Shown here piece by piece: positions 7,507 to 15,752 of a stretch of DNA of 36,934 nucleotides. The notes beneath the pieces are model-generated. The model had not been told where the DNA came from. It saw only the letters and a list, made by a program, of their open reading frames with translations, and did not search any database. How positions within the stretch are numbered: the first letter of the stretch is position 1; each line of letters begins with the position of its first letter. The stretch is from Bryobacteraceae bacterium (GTDB lineage Bacteria; Acidobacteriota; Terriglobia; Bryobacterales; Bryobacteraceae). The stretch is taken from positions 1 through 36,934 of the forward strand of contig JAPWUP010000018.1 of the NCBI GenBank assembly GCA_028275505.1, in the 5' to 3' direction. The position numbers and the translations under genes were made by a program.

Positions 7507-10134
7507 ATGGATAGCAAGCTGCCCCTGTTGTTCGTTACGGTCATCTCGCTTGCCTGGACACAACCGCAGCCGCCCACCGGGCTGCGCACAGAATACCTTG
7601 TCAATCCCGAGGTCGTGGACGTTGCGCGCCCGCGCTTCTCCTGGGTTCTGGAACATACCGAGCGCGGGCAGCGACAGACCGCATGGCAAATTCTCGTCTC
7701 CACTCGTCCCGAGGTTAACGTGGGAGACGTCTGGGACAGTGGGCGAGTCGAGGGCGCTCAGTCCACCCACGTTACTTACAACGGCAAGCCGCTGGAAAGC
7801 GGCCGCACCTATTACTGGAAAGTCCGCTGGTGGGACGCTGCCGGTCAGGCCAGTCCTTACAGCCGCCCGGCCCGCTTCACCATGGGCCTGCTGAACCCGT
7901 CCGATTGGAAAGGGCGCTGGATCGGCGGTGCCAACCAGCTCCGCAAGGAATTCAACCTCCCTGCCCGTCCGGTGCGGGCTCGTGCTTTTATCTCCGGCCT
8001 CGGCTATTACGAGCTTCGCATCAATGGTCGGAAAGTGGGGGATCACGTTCTCGATCCCGGCTGGACCACTTATGACAAGCGCGTGCTCTACACTTCCTAT
8101 GACGTTACGGATCTGCTTCGCCAGGGCGCTAACGCCGTCGGCATTATCCTCGGGCAGGGATGGTACGGCTCCCGGGCGGCTCTGCTTCAGCTCAACATCG
8201 AAATGGAAGGAGGCCAGCGAACCGAGGTGGTAACGGACGCCTCATGGAAAGTGCGCCAGGGACCGATCCTCTCCGACAGCATTTATGACGGCGAAACTTA
8301 CGACGCTCGCCTGGAAACGCCGGGTTGGGATCGTCCGGGCTTCGTGGATGTCGGCTGGCAGGCGGCAACGCTCGTGGATCCTCCTAAGGGTCAGCTTTCC
8401 GCACAGATGATGCCGCCCATCCGCGTCACCGACACGATCGTACCGCTGAGAATGTGGAGTCCGCGACCCGGCGTCTACGTGTTCGACATGGGGCAGAATT
8501 TCGCCGGCTGGTGCCAGTTGCGGGTTCGCGGTCCCCGGGGCACGGCGGTCCGGCTGCGCCATGCCGAACTTGTCTATGACAACGGCATGATTAACGTCGA
8601 AAATATCCGCCGCGCGCGGGCAACCGACACTTATATCCTGCGCGGCGACGGCGACGAGGAAATCTGGGAGCCGCGGTTTACTTATCACGGCTTCCGGTAT
8701 GTCGAGGTCACCGGCTACCCCGGCACGCCGCGCCTGGATTCCATCCGCGGCCGCGTGGTCCACACGGACGTGAAACCCCACGGCAATTTCGTCGCCTCCA
8801 AGCAGATCCTCAACCGCATCCAGCACCTCATCCTCTGGGGCATTCGCAGCAACCTGCACAGCGTCCCTACCGATTGCAACCAGCGCGACGAGCGCATGGG
8901 TTGGATGGCCGACGCTCATCTTTATACCGAACCTACCCTGTGGAATTACGACTCGGCCGCCTTTTACGCCAACTTCCTGCGTAACATCCGGGATATCCAG
9001 GGGCCGGACGGAAGCGTGACGGATACCGTGCCCCACAAGTACGGGCGAAGGCCCGCCGATCCGGCTTGGGGCGCTGCCTATCCCCTCATCACGTGGTATC
9101 TCTACCTGTATCACGGGGACCGTCGCGTCCTCGAGGAGCACTTCGAGGGAATCAAGGCCTGGACTGATTTCCAGCGTTCCCAGGCCAAAGACGGCATCTT
9201 GAGTTACAGCTATTACGGCGACTGGGTGCCCATCGAACGCACGCCCGGCGAACTGGTCTCCACTTTCTATTACTACTACAGCGCTCATCTGACCTCGCGC
9301 ATGGCCCAGATCCTGGGTCGCAAGACCGAAGCGGAGGCCTACGCAAAGCTGGCGGACGAAATCCGCGACGCCTTCAATAAACGATTCCTGAACCCGGACG
9401 GCACTTACGCCAACCGCACCCAGACTGCGCATACTTTGGCGCTGTACCTTGACCTCGTCCCCAAGGAGCGCCGCGGTGCCGTGTCTTCGTATCTCCGCGA
9501 CGATATCATCTACCGCAACAATACCCACCTGACCACGGGCATCATCGGGACCAAGTACATCATGGAGTTGCTTACGCGGCAGGGTCAGACCCACCTGGCT
9601 TATGACCTGGCAACGCAAACCACTTACCCGAGCTGGGGCTATATGGTGGAAAACGGCGCCACTACGCTGTGGGAGCTCTGGCAGAACAAGACAGGCCCGG
9701 GCATGAACTCTCACAACCACCCGATGTTCGGCAGCGTGGGCGCCTGGTTCTACAAGGCGCTGGCCGGGATTGATCTGGATCCCGAGCGGCCTGGCTTCGA
9801 GCGCATTCGCATCGTGCCCGGCGCCGTGCGCGACCTGGATTGGGTCTCCGGCGATACGGAGACGCTGCGCGGGCGCGTGCTCTCACAGTGGAGCCGCACG
9901 CCCGAAAGCTTCCGCCTCGAGGTCATCATCCCGGTGGGAAGCACCGCGGAAGTGCATCTGCCCAAGCTCAACAACTGGCAGGAAGTGGAGGTCACGGAGT
10001 CCGGGCGTACGGTGTGGAAGGGCAATCAGTTCGCCAGCGGCGTCCCCGGCATCAGTGCCGGACGCCAGACCAGGGACGAGATCATTCTCGAGGTAGGTTC
10101 GGGCCGCTACCTTTTCGAGGTCAGAGGCAAGTAA
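7507..10134 (+). CDS. exported alpha-L-rhamnosidase, GH78 family
   Basis: About 875 residues; hydrolyses terminal alpha-L-rhamnose from plant or microbial glycans and glycosides. Start chosen at ATG 7507 because GGAG lies 8 nt upstream and a signal peptide follows (MDSKLPLLFVTVISLAWT). Domain order fits GH78: N-terminal fibronectin-like region (LRTEYLVNPEVVDVARPRFSW), a beta-sandwich domain (ARAFISGLGYYELRINGRKVGD, VLYTSYDVTDLLRQGANAVG), the six-hairpin catalytic domain and a C-terminal beta domain. The signature DCNQRDERMGW contains the probable general acid Glu462, and GATTLWELWQN contains the probable base Glu723. It sits between a metallohydrolase and a convergent sulfatase, suggesting a sulfated or rhamnose-containing polysaccharide as substrate, though co-expression is not shown. 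Confidence 0.95.
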   Translation: MDSKLPLLFVTVISLAWTQPQPPTGLRTEYLVNPEVVDVARPRFSWVLEHTERGQRQTAWQILVSTRPEVNVGDVWDSGRVEGAQSTHVTYNGKPLESGRTYYWKVRWWDAAGQASPYSRPARFTMGLLNPSDWKGRWIGGANQLRKEFNLPARPVRARAFISGLGYYELRINGRKVGDHVLDPGWTTYDKRVLYTSYDVTDLLRQGANAVGIILGQGWYGSRAALLQLNIEMEGGQRTEVVTDASWKVRQGPILSDSIYDGETYDARLETPGWDRPGFVDVGWQAATLVDPPKGQLSAQMMPPIRVTDTIVPLRMWSPRPGVYVFDMGQNFAGWCQLRVRGPRGTAVRLRHAELVYDNGMINVENIRRARATDTYILRGDGDEEIWEPRFTYHGFRYVEVTGYPGTPRLDSIRGRVVHTDVKPHGNFVASKQILNRIQHLILWGIRSNLHSVPTDCNQRDERMGWMADAHLYTEPTLWNYDSAAFYANFLRNIRDIQGPDGSVTDTVPHKYGRRPADPAWGAAYPLITWYLYLYHGDRRVLEEHFEGIKAWTDFQRSQAKDGILSYSYYGDWVPIERTPGELVSTFYYYYSAHLTSRMAQILGRKTEAEAYAKLADEIRDAFNKRFLNPDGTYANRTQTAHTLALYLDLVPKERRGAVSSYLRDDIIYRNNTHLTTGIIGTKYIMELLTRQGQTHLAYDLATQTTYPSWGYMVENGATTLWELWQNKTGPGMNSHNHPMFGSVGAWFYKALAGIDLDPERPGFERIRIVPGAVRDLDWVSGDTETLRGRVLSQWSRTPESFRLEVIIPVGSTAEVHLPKLNNWQEVEVTESGRTVWKGNQFASGVPGISAGRQTRDEIILEVGSGRYLFEVRGK

Positions 10135-10136
10135 GA

Positions 10137-10180
10137 CGGCGGTCGCTTACGCCTTCCATGTGGGCTCGGGGCGACCGCCG
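10137..10180. terminator. inverted repeat between convergent rhamnosidase and sulfatase genes
   Basis: A perfect 10-bp inverted repeat (CGGCGGTCGC at 10137-10146, GCGACCGCCG at 10171-10180) starts just after the rhamnosidase stop codon; its right arm lies inside the last codons of the sulfatase. Lying between tail-to-tail genes, it could act as a bidirectional terminator, but there is no T-tract and the loop is 24 nt. Confidence 0.35.
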
Positions 10181-11580
10181 GTGGCGGCCAGAATCTTTCT
10201 CATGCGCCCTTGCAAGTCCGCGACGAGCTTTTTCAGTTCCGGATCCTTGATCCGATTGAACAGGCGGCCGGCCTGCGTGGTAATCCGGACATCGCCCAGT
10301 AAGTTGTTCATCTGATCGGGATCTTTCTGGATGTCATACAGCTCGTCCAAGTCCCAGATCCCGTGGTATTGCATGTAGCTGTACTGATTCGTGCGCAGGC
10401 CGAGGACGGTGGGAGTTTGCGGAAAGTCGCGCTCCCAGAAATATTCGTAAAGGAACTCGGTCCGCCACTCGCCGGTCCCGCGGATCAGGGGCAGGAGCGA
10501 TCGTCCGTGCAAGCCGGGCGGCACGGGCACACCCGCGGCCTCGAGCATGGTGGGGCAAATGTCGAGATTCAGAGCCATCCCCTGCACCTGCCGGCCACCC
10601 TCGAAGAGGTCCGGGCAGTGGGCGATCATCGGCACCCGGATGGACGGTTCGTACATGGCCCGCTTGTCAATCAGGCCATGCTCGCCGAACATGAAGCCGT
10701 TGTCGCCCATGTAGATGACGAGGGTGTCGTTGAGCAGCCCTTTTTCTTCCAGCGTGTTGACGATGCGGCCCACGCTTTCATCCAGAGCCATGAGTGTGCG
10801 GCAGTAATCCCGGTAAAACTGGTCGAAAGGAATCTTGTGATCGTACATGCCGTCCACGCCATGCCATGAGTTACGCTGCCGCCTCACCCAGTCGGGCTTG
10901 CCGCGGTAATTTTCTTCGGTATTCGCCATGGATTTGGGGTATGGCAAAGGCACGTCCGAGTAGAGATTCTTGTGCCGTTCTGCCGGGAAGAATTCGTGAT
11001 GGACGGCTTTGTGCCCCAGGTAAAGCAGGAACGGCCGGCTTTTGTTCTCCTCGATGAACTTGATGGCTTCTTCCGTGAGTATGTCGGTGACGTAGCCTTT
11101 CACTTGCCGCCGCTGGCCATCGAAGTTCAGCACCGGATTCCAGTAAACCCCTTGTCCGCGGAAGCTGATCCAGCGATCGAAGCCCGGTCGCGGGGCATCC
11201 GACTCTCCGCCCATGTGCCACTTGCCGATGTAGCCGGTCCGGTAACCGTGCTTTTGCAAAAGTTGCGGGAAGGTAACGAGCCCTGGGGGCAAGGGCGTCA
11301 CGTTGTCCGTGACGCCGTGGGCATGCACGTAAAGTCCGGTCAGGATCGAGGCCCGCGAAGGCGAGCAGAGCGAAGTCGTGACAAAGGCGTTGCGGAACCA
11401 CACGCCGCCCTTTGCCAGCCGGTCCAGATTTGGTGTCTTCAGAAACGGATGGCCGGCGCAGCTCATGAAGTCGTAGCGATGATCGTCGCTCAGAATGAAG
11501 ACGAGATTCCTCCGCTTGCCTGCCTGGGTCAATACCGCGGGTGCTGCGACCGCGGTCCGCAAGAACTCTTTCCGCGTCAT
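10147..11580 (-). CDS. Tat-signal sulfatase (arylsulfatase-type, formylglycine-dependent)
   Basis: 477-residue type I sulfatase. The N-terminus MTRKEFLRTAVAAPAVLTQA is Tat-like (Lys replaces one of the twin arginines). Metal ligands appear in FILSDDHRYD (Asp32/Asp33). The formylglycine motif is CSPSRASILTG, Cys72 being the residue to be oxidised by a formylglycine-generating enzyme (none in this window). Further family motifs are GYIGKWHMGG, LGHKAVHH and YMGDNGFMFGEHGL. The substrate is probably a sulfated sugar given the rhamnosidase next door, but sulfatase subfamilies cannot be separated by eye. The gene is divergent from a Gfo/Idh/MocA gene 61 nt away and has no ribosome binding site; a TACAAT hexamer lies 9 nt before the ATG. 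Confidence 0.93.
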   Translation of the reverse strand: MTRKEFLRTAVAAPAVLTQAGKRRNLVFILSDDHRYDFMSCAGHPFLKTPNLDRLAKGGVWFRNAFVTTSLCSPSRASILTGLYVHAHGVTDNVTPLPPGLVTFPQLLQKHGYRTGYIGKWHMGGESDAPRPGFDRWISFRGQGVYWNPVLNFDGQRRQVKGYVTDILTEEAIKFIEENKSRPFLLYLGHKAVHHEFFPAERHKNLYSDVPLPYPKSMANTEENYRGKPDWVRRQRNSWHGVDGMYDHKIPFDQFYRDYCRTLMALDESVGRIVNTLEEKGLLNDTLVIYMGDNGFMFGEHGLIDKRAMYEPSIRVPMIAHCPDLFEGGRQVQGMALNLDICPTMLEAAGVPVPPGLHGRSLLPLIRGTGEWRTEFLYEYFWERDFPQTPTVLGLRTNQYSYMQYHGIWDLDELYDIQKDPDQMNNLLGDVRITTQAGRLFNRIKDPELKKLVADLQGRMRKILAATGGRPEPTWKA

Positions 11581-11589
11581 AGCGCGCGC

Positions 11590-11595
11590 ATTGTA
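11590..11595 (-). promoter_or_regulatory. -10-like element TACAAT immediately before the sulfatase start
   Basis: On the minus strand TACAAT ends 9 nt before the ATG at 11580 and there is no Shine-Dalgarno sequence between them, consistent with leaderless transcription. No recognisable -35. Confidence 0.35.
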
Positions 11596-11641
11596 CCACG
11601 GCTGCGCTCGCCCGTGTCATGATGAAAGACCGGAGACGCCC

Positions 11642-12931
11642 ATGAGCATGGATCGCAGGAGTTTCCTCGTCGCCACCGCCGCCGCGCCGGTGCTCGGCGC
11701 CAACGATCGCATCAACGTGGCCGTGGTCGGCGTGCGCGGCCGCGGTCGCGACCACATTTCGCTGTTCGGTTCCCGCCGCGGCGCCCGCGTCGTCGCGGTC
11801 TGCGACATAGACACCGCACAGTCGGAGCGCGCCGTGGCCTTGGCCGAAAAGGTACAGGGCTTCAAGCCTAGGGTCTACCAGGACTTCCGCAAACTTCTCG
11901 AAGACCGCGAAGTGGACGTGGTCTCAATCGCCACCTGCAACCACTGGCACGCGCTGCAAACGATCTGGGCTTGCCAGGCCGGCAAGGACGTCTATGTCGA
12001 AAAGCCCGCCAGCCACAACGTCTGGGAGGGGCGCAAAATGATCGAGGCCGCGCGCAAGTACCAGCGCATCGTTCAGGTCGGCATGCAGAGTCGCGGCATC
12101 GCCCACAAGCGGCGCGCGATCGAGTTACTGCGTCAGGGCGCCATCGGCAAGCTTTACATGGCCAAAGGACTTTGTTACAAGCGGCGCCGTTCCATCGGCC
12201 GGCAGCCCGACGGCCCGGTCCCGCCGGGCGTGGACTATGACCTCTGGCTCGGCCCCGCCCCCTGGCGACCTTTCAACCCCAATCGGTTTCACTATAACTG
12301 GCACTGGTTCTGGGATACCGGCAACGGCGACATCGGCAACCAGGGCGTGCACGAAATGGACATTGCCCGCTGGGGCCTGGGCAAACAGACGCTGCCCACC
12401 GTGGTCCACTCCACCGGCGGCAAGTTCGTCTACGACGACGATCAGGAAACCCCCAACACCCAGATCGCCGAGTTCGATTACGGCGACTGCCTGCTCGTCT
12501 TCGAAGTCCGCGGCTTGCTTACCACGGGCGAAGCCAGCATCGTGCGCGACGGCCAGAATTACATCGGCAATATCTTCTTCGGTAGCGACGGGGTCATGTC
12601 GCTCGATCTCGAGGGCTTCCAGATTTACCGGGGCGAGAAAATGGAGCTGGTCGAACAGATGAAGTATGTCGAGCCGCAGAAGTGGGACACCACGCCCCTG
12701 GTGGAAAACTTCCTCGCCGCGGTGCGCAGCCGGCGCCATACCGGTCTGCTCTGCGACATCGAGGAAGGCCACCTCTCGGCCGCGCTCTGTCATCTGGCCA
12801 ACATCAGCTACCGCACCGGGCGCAAGCTCCGCTTCGATCCCTCCCGCGAGCGCTTCATCAACGACCCGGAGGCCGATCAGCTCCTGACCCGTCGCTACCG
12901 CGAACCTTACGTCGTGCCGGAGAAAGTCTGA
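11642..12931 (+). CDS. Tat-exported Gfo/Idh/MocA family oxidoreductase
   Basis: 429-residue NAD(P)-dependent oxidoreductase-like protein with an N-terminal Tat-like signal (MSMDRRSFLVATAAAPVLG). Start at 11642 is favoured by GGAG (11632-11635) 6 nt upstream; ATG 11648 is an alternative. The Rossmann segment VAVVGVRGRGRDH and VVSIATCNHWHAL are followed by the intact catalytic-lysine motif VYVEKPASHN. The middle contains DYDLWLGPAPWRPFNPNRFHYNWHWFWDTGNGDIGNQGVHEMD in sequence, typical of the acidobacterial/planctomycete exported subgroup. Substrate unknown. The head-to-head arrangement with the sulfatase suggests shared regulation in sugar metabolism. Confidence 0.92.
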   Translation: MSMDRRSFLVATAAAPVLGANDRINVAVVGVRGRGRDHISLFGSRRGARVVAVCDIDTAQSERAVALAEKVQGFKPRVYQDFRKLLEDREVDVVSIATCNHWHALQTIWACQAGKDVYVEKPASHNVWEGRKMIEAARKYQRIVQVGMQSRGIAHKRRAIELLRQGAIGKLYMAKGLCYKRRRSIGRQPDGPVPPGVDYDLWLGPAPWRPFNPNRFHYNWHWFWDTGNGDIGNQGVHEMDIARWGLGKQTLPTVVHSTGGKFVYDDDQETPNTQIAEFDYGDCLLVFEVRGLLTTGEASIVRDGQNYIGNIFFGSDGVMSLDLEGFQIYRGEKMELVEQMKYVEPQKWDTTPLVENFLAAVRSRRHTGLLCDIEEGHLSAALCHLANISYRTGRKLRFDPSRERFINDPEADQLLTRRYREPYVVPEKV

Positions 12932-12961
12932 GGCGGCTGGAAGAGCGGCGTCGCCGTCGGC

Positions 12962-12967
12962 TATACT
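12962..12967 (+). promoter_or_regulatory. -10-like element TATACT close to a GTG start
   Basis: TATACT ends 9 nt before the GTG at 12977, with a pyrimidine-rich spacer and no Shine-Dalgarno sequence, so a leaderless transcript is plausible. No -35 match. Confidence 0.35.
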
Positions 12968-12976
12968 CGCTTTTTC

Positions 12977-13507
12977 GTGAGGCTCCGGCGCGCTTGGATC
13001 ACCAGTGCTCTTTTACTGGCGGGATGCACCGCGATCCCGGATTACTATGCTCCCCCGGTGCAGCGCCGCCCGATGACGGGGCCCGAACCCAGTCCTGTAA
13101 CTCACTTCATCACGATGAACGCGCCCAACGCCGAAGCCCACTTCGTGCGCGGCGTCAGCCGGCACCTTGAGGGCGGCGCCTGGCGCTGGCTGGAACCCAG
13201 GGCCGAGCTCGTCTTCCGGCTTCCCACCACGCAACGCCTCCGCTTCGTAATGGAGTTCGCCATTCCGGAAGTAACCTTCGCGCAACGCGGCCCGGTCGTG
13301 GTCTCAGTCCTCGTCAACGGCCAGTTGCTCGATCGCTCGCGGTATGAAAAAGGAGGCGAATTCCGCATCGAAAAACCGGTGCCGGCGGAATGGTTACGAA
13401 CCGACCTCCACAACTACGTCACCCTGGAAATAGACAAGCCGTGGGTGGCGCCGCAAGACGGCGCGCGCCTCGGTTTCATCCTGAAGAGCGCCGGCTTCCT
13501 CCAATGA
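12977..13507 (+). CDS. small putative lipoprotein of unknown function
   Basis: 176 residues from a GTG start. The N-terminus MRLRRAWITSALLLAGC ends in a lipobox (LLAGC, Cys17), predicting a lipid-anchored envelope protein. The rest is a single beta-rich domain without enzymatic motifs (LEPRAELVFRLP, GPVVVSVLVNGQLLDRSRY, DGARLGFILKSAGF); the shape of the sequence suggests a jelly-roll or carbohydrate-binding-like fold, but this is inference. It is 22 nt upstream of the membrane glycosyltransferase and probably co-transcribed with it, and that protein also ends in a discoidin-like beta domain, so both may act on the same surface glycan. Confidence 0.7.
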   Translation: MRLRRAWITSALLLAGCTAIPDYYAPPVQRRPMTGPEPSPVTHFITMNAPNAEAHFVRGVSRHLEGGAWRWLEPRAELVFRLPTTQRLRFVMEFAIPEVTFAQRGPVVVSVLVNGQLLDRSRYEKGGEFRIEKPVPAEWLRTDLHNYVTLEIDKPWVAPQDGARLGFILKSAGFLQ

Positions 13508-13529
13508 TGCACGGCCGGCTCAGCGTCTG

Positions 13530-15743
13530 ATGCCGCAGGCCTTCTACATCCTGTACGGCGCTGTGTTGACGGTGGCCGCTGCCCTGGCCTTGGGCTATCT
13601 GGTCCTGCGCGCCCTCGAACTCAGGCTGTACCGCGAGGAGCGTCCCCTGTTCGCTTTCGCCGCCGGCGCCGCCTGCCTTAGCCAGCTCGTCTTCGTCGCT
13701 GCCACGCTCGGACTGGCGCGCAAGGGAGTGTTCCAGACCTTTGGCCTCGCAGTCGTCGCACTCGCGCTCTGGCGAGGCTGGTTCCGTGCCGAGGGGGAGT
13801 GCCAGCCGCCGCTGCCGGCCTTCTGGAAACGCTTGTTCTTCGCACTTGGCCTGCCTTTCCTGATCCTTTACTTTTTCAACGCCATGGCGCCCGAGATGAG
13901 CCCCGACGGCAGCACGTACCATCTCGGACTGGTCTCTCGCTACCTGCGCCACCGCGGCTTGGAACCGATTACCACCAACATGTACGCGAACCTTTCCCAG
14001 GGCATCGAGATGCTCTACCTGTTCGCGTTCTCCGTCGGGCGCCACTCGGCCGCAGCCCTGGTCCACTTTGCCTTCCTCATCGCTTTGCCCTTGAGCATGA
14101 TCACTTACGCCCGCCGCTTCGGCTTCGGCCCCGCGGGCGTCCTCGCCGCCTTGTTCACCTTTCTTAGTCCGGTCGTGGGACAGGACGGGACCACCGCCTA
14201 TATTGACGTCGCCACCGCCTGGCTTCTATTCACGGTCTTTTATCTGGTCCAGATCTGGGATCGCGAACGGGCCCCTCGCCTGCTACCACTAATCGGGTTA
14301 CTCGCCGGCTTCTGCTATGCGGCCAAGTACACCGCGTTTCTCGGCGCGGTCTACGCTCTGGGCTTCGTGGCCTGGAAGTTATTGCGCGAGAAGCAGCGAT
14401 GGATGCCGTCCCTGGCCGTGCTGGCGCTGTGCGCGGCTATACCCGTCATTCCCTGGGTGGCCAAAAACTGGATCTGGCTGGGCAATCCCTTTTCTCCCTT
14501 TTTCAACCGCTATTTTCCCAATCCCTATGTGCACGTATCTTTCGAGCAGGAATATCTCCATCACATGCGCAATTATATCGGCCTGAAAAGTCACTGGGAT
14601 ATTCCGCTGGAAGTTACCGTGCGCGGCGCAGTACTCTGCGGTCTGCTCGGACCTTTGTTTTTGCTGGCCCCGTTAGGTCTGGGGGCACTGACCCATCCGG
14701 CAGGACGCAGGCTTCTGGCTGCCGGCCTGCTATTCGGCCTGCCCTACGCCAGTAACATCGGCACACGGTTCCTGATCCCCGCCGTGCCTTTCGTATCGCT
14801 CGCCATGGCCGTGGTCTTGATTCGCTGGCGCGCCCTCGCCGCCGGCTTCGCGCTCGCGCATGCTATCGCGAGCTGGCCCGATGTGGTCAATCTGTACTGC
14901 GATCCTAACGCCTGGCGACTCACCAAAATTCCCGTCCGACAGGCCTTGCGCCTGGAATCCGAAGAGTCCTGGCTGACGCGCAAGAGTCTCTTCTATCCCA
15001 TCGCGCGCATGATCGAGGACCTGACCCCGCCTGGCGCGCGCATCCTGACCTTCAATCAGGTCCCCGACGCTTACACCACGCGCGAGATCCTGGTCGTTTA
15101 TCAATCGGCTTTCAACGCGGTGCTCGGCGATATCCTCTGGCACGGCATCATCCCCGAGTACGCGCCGCAACGCCAGTTGACCTTCCGCTTTCCGCCCGTC
15201 GAACTGGCCGCCGTCCGCGTGGTGCAGACCAATCGCGGCGGGCCGGACCATTTCAGCGTCGGCGAGATGCGTCTTTTCCGGGGCGAGCGCGAGCTGCCGC
15301 GCCACCCCCTCTGGCGTCTCCGCGCCTGGCCGAAACCCTGGGACGTGCAGTTGGCTTTCGACAACAGCCCCGCTACGCGCTGGCGAAGCTGGCAGACACT
15401 CGAGCCGGGCATGTTCGTCGAGGTGGAATTCCACAGGCCGCAGACGCTGGATCGCGTGGTGCTGGAATGCTCGCGCGACCAGTATCGCAGCCGCGTCCGT
15501 TTGGAAGGGAAACTGCCTTCCGGGGAGTGGCGCAGGCTCGATGACGAGCCCGACGTCGCCGAACTGCCGCCCCCGCTCGGCTTGCGGCGCGCCGCCGCTT
15601 GCGAACTCAAGCGCCGCAACGTCCGCTACGTGCTCATCTGGGACGAGGACTTCGGCGCGGAAGACTTCCGCAAGAACGCCGTCCTCTGGGGCGCCACTTT
15701 CCTCGCCGAACGCAACGGCGCGAGGTTGTATCGTCTGGATTAG
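13530..15743 (+). CDS. GT-C-type membrane glycosyltransferase with a discoidin-like C-terminal domain
   Basis: 737 residues. The first ~480 contain many hydrophobic segments (for example LTVAAALALGYLVLRAL, LFFALGLPFLILYFF, LLFGLPYASNIG) and an acidic first-loop motif in APEMSPDGSTYHLG (around residue 125), as expected for glycosyltransferases of the PMT/GT39 or RgtA-D class that use polyprenyl-phosphate sugars on the outer face of the membrane. After a soluble linker, residues ~560-690 resemble an F5/8 type C (discoidin) module: GPDHFSVGEMRLFRGE, AFDNSPATRWRSWQ, MFVEVEFHRPQTLDRVVLECS. The weak start (no Shine-Dalgarno) fits translation coupled to the upstream lipoprotein gene. The discoidin-like tail on a GT-C enzyme is unusual. 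The lipid donor and acceptor are unknown. Confidence 0.82.
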   Translation: MPQAFYILYGAVLTVAAALALGYLVLRALELRLYREERPLFAFAAGAACLSQLVFVAATLGLARKGVFQTFGLAVVALALWRGWFRAEGECQPPLPAFWKRLFFALGLPFLILYFFNAMAPEMSPDGSTYHLGLVSRYLRHRGLEPITTNMYANLSQGIEMLYLFAFSVGRHSAAALVHFAFLIALPLSMITYARRFGFGPAGVLAALFTFLSPVVGQDGTTAYIDVATAWLLFTVFYLVQIWDRERAPRLLPLIGLLAGFCYAAKYTAFLGAVYALGFVAWKLLREKQRWMPSLAVLALCAAIPVIPWVAKNWIWLGNPFSPFFNRYFPNPYVHVSFEQEYLHHMRNYIGLKSHWDIPLEVTVRGAVLCGLLGPLFLLAPLGLGALTHPAGRRLLAAGLLFGLPYASNIGTRFLIPAVPFVSLAMAVVLIRWRALAAGFALAHAIASWPDVVNLYCDPNAWRLTKIPVRQALRLESEESWLTRKSLFYPIARMIEDLTPPGARILTFNQVPDAYTTREILVVYQSAFNAVLGDILWHGIIPEYAPQRQLTFRFPPVELAAVRVVQTNRGGPDHFSVGEMRLFRGERELPRHPLWRLRAWPKPWDVQLAFDNSPATRWRSWQTLEPGMFVEVEFHRPQTLDRVVLECSRDQYRSRVRLEGKLPSGEWRRLDDEPDVAELPPPLGLRRAAACELKRRNVRYVLIWDEDFGAEDFRKNAVLWGATFLAERNGARLYRLD

Positions 15744-15747
15744 GAGG
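15742..15747 (+). promoter_or_regulatory. ribosome binding site AGGAGG selecting a TTG start
   Basis: AGGAGG overlaps the stop codon (TAG 15741-15743) of the glycosyltransferase and lies 5 nt before a TTG at 15753. It supports the non-ATG start and tight coupling of the two genes. Confidence 0.75.
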
Positions 15748-15752
15748 CAGCC

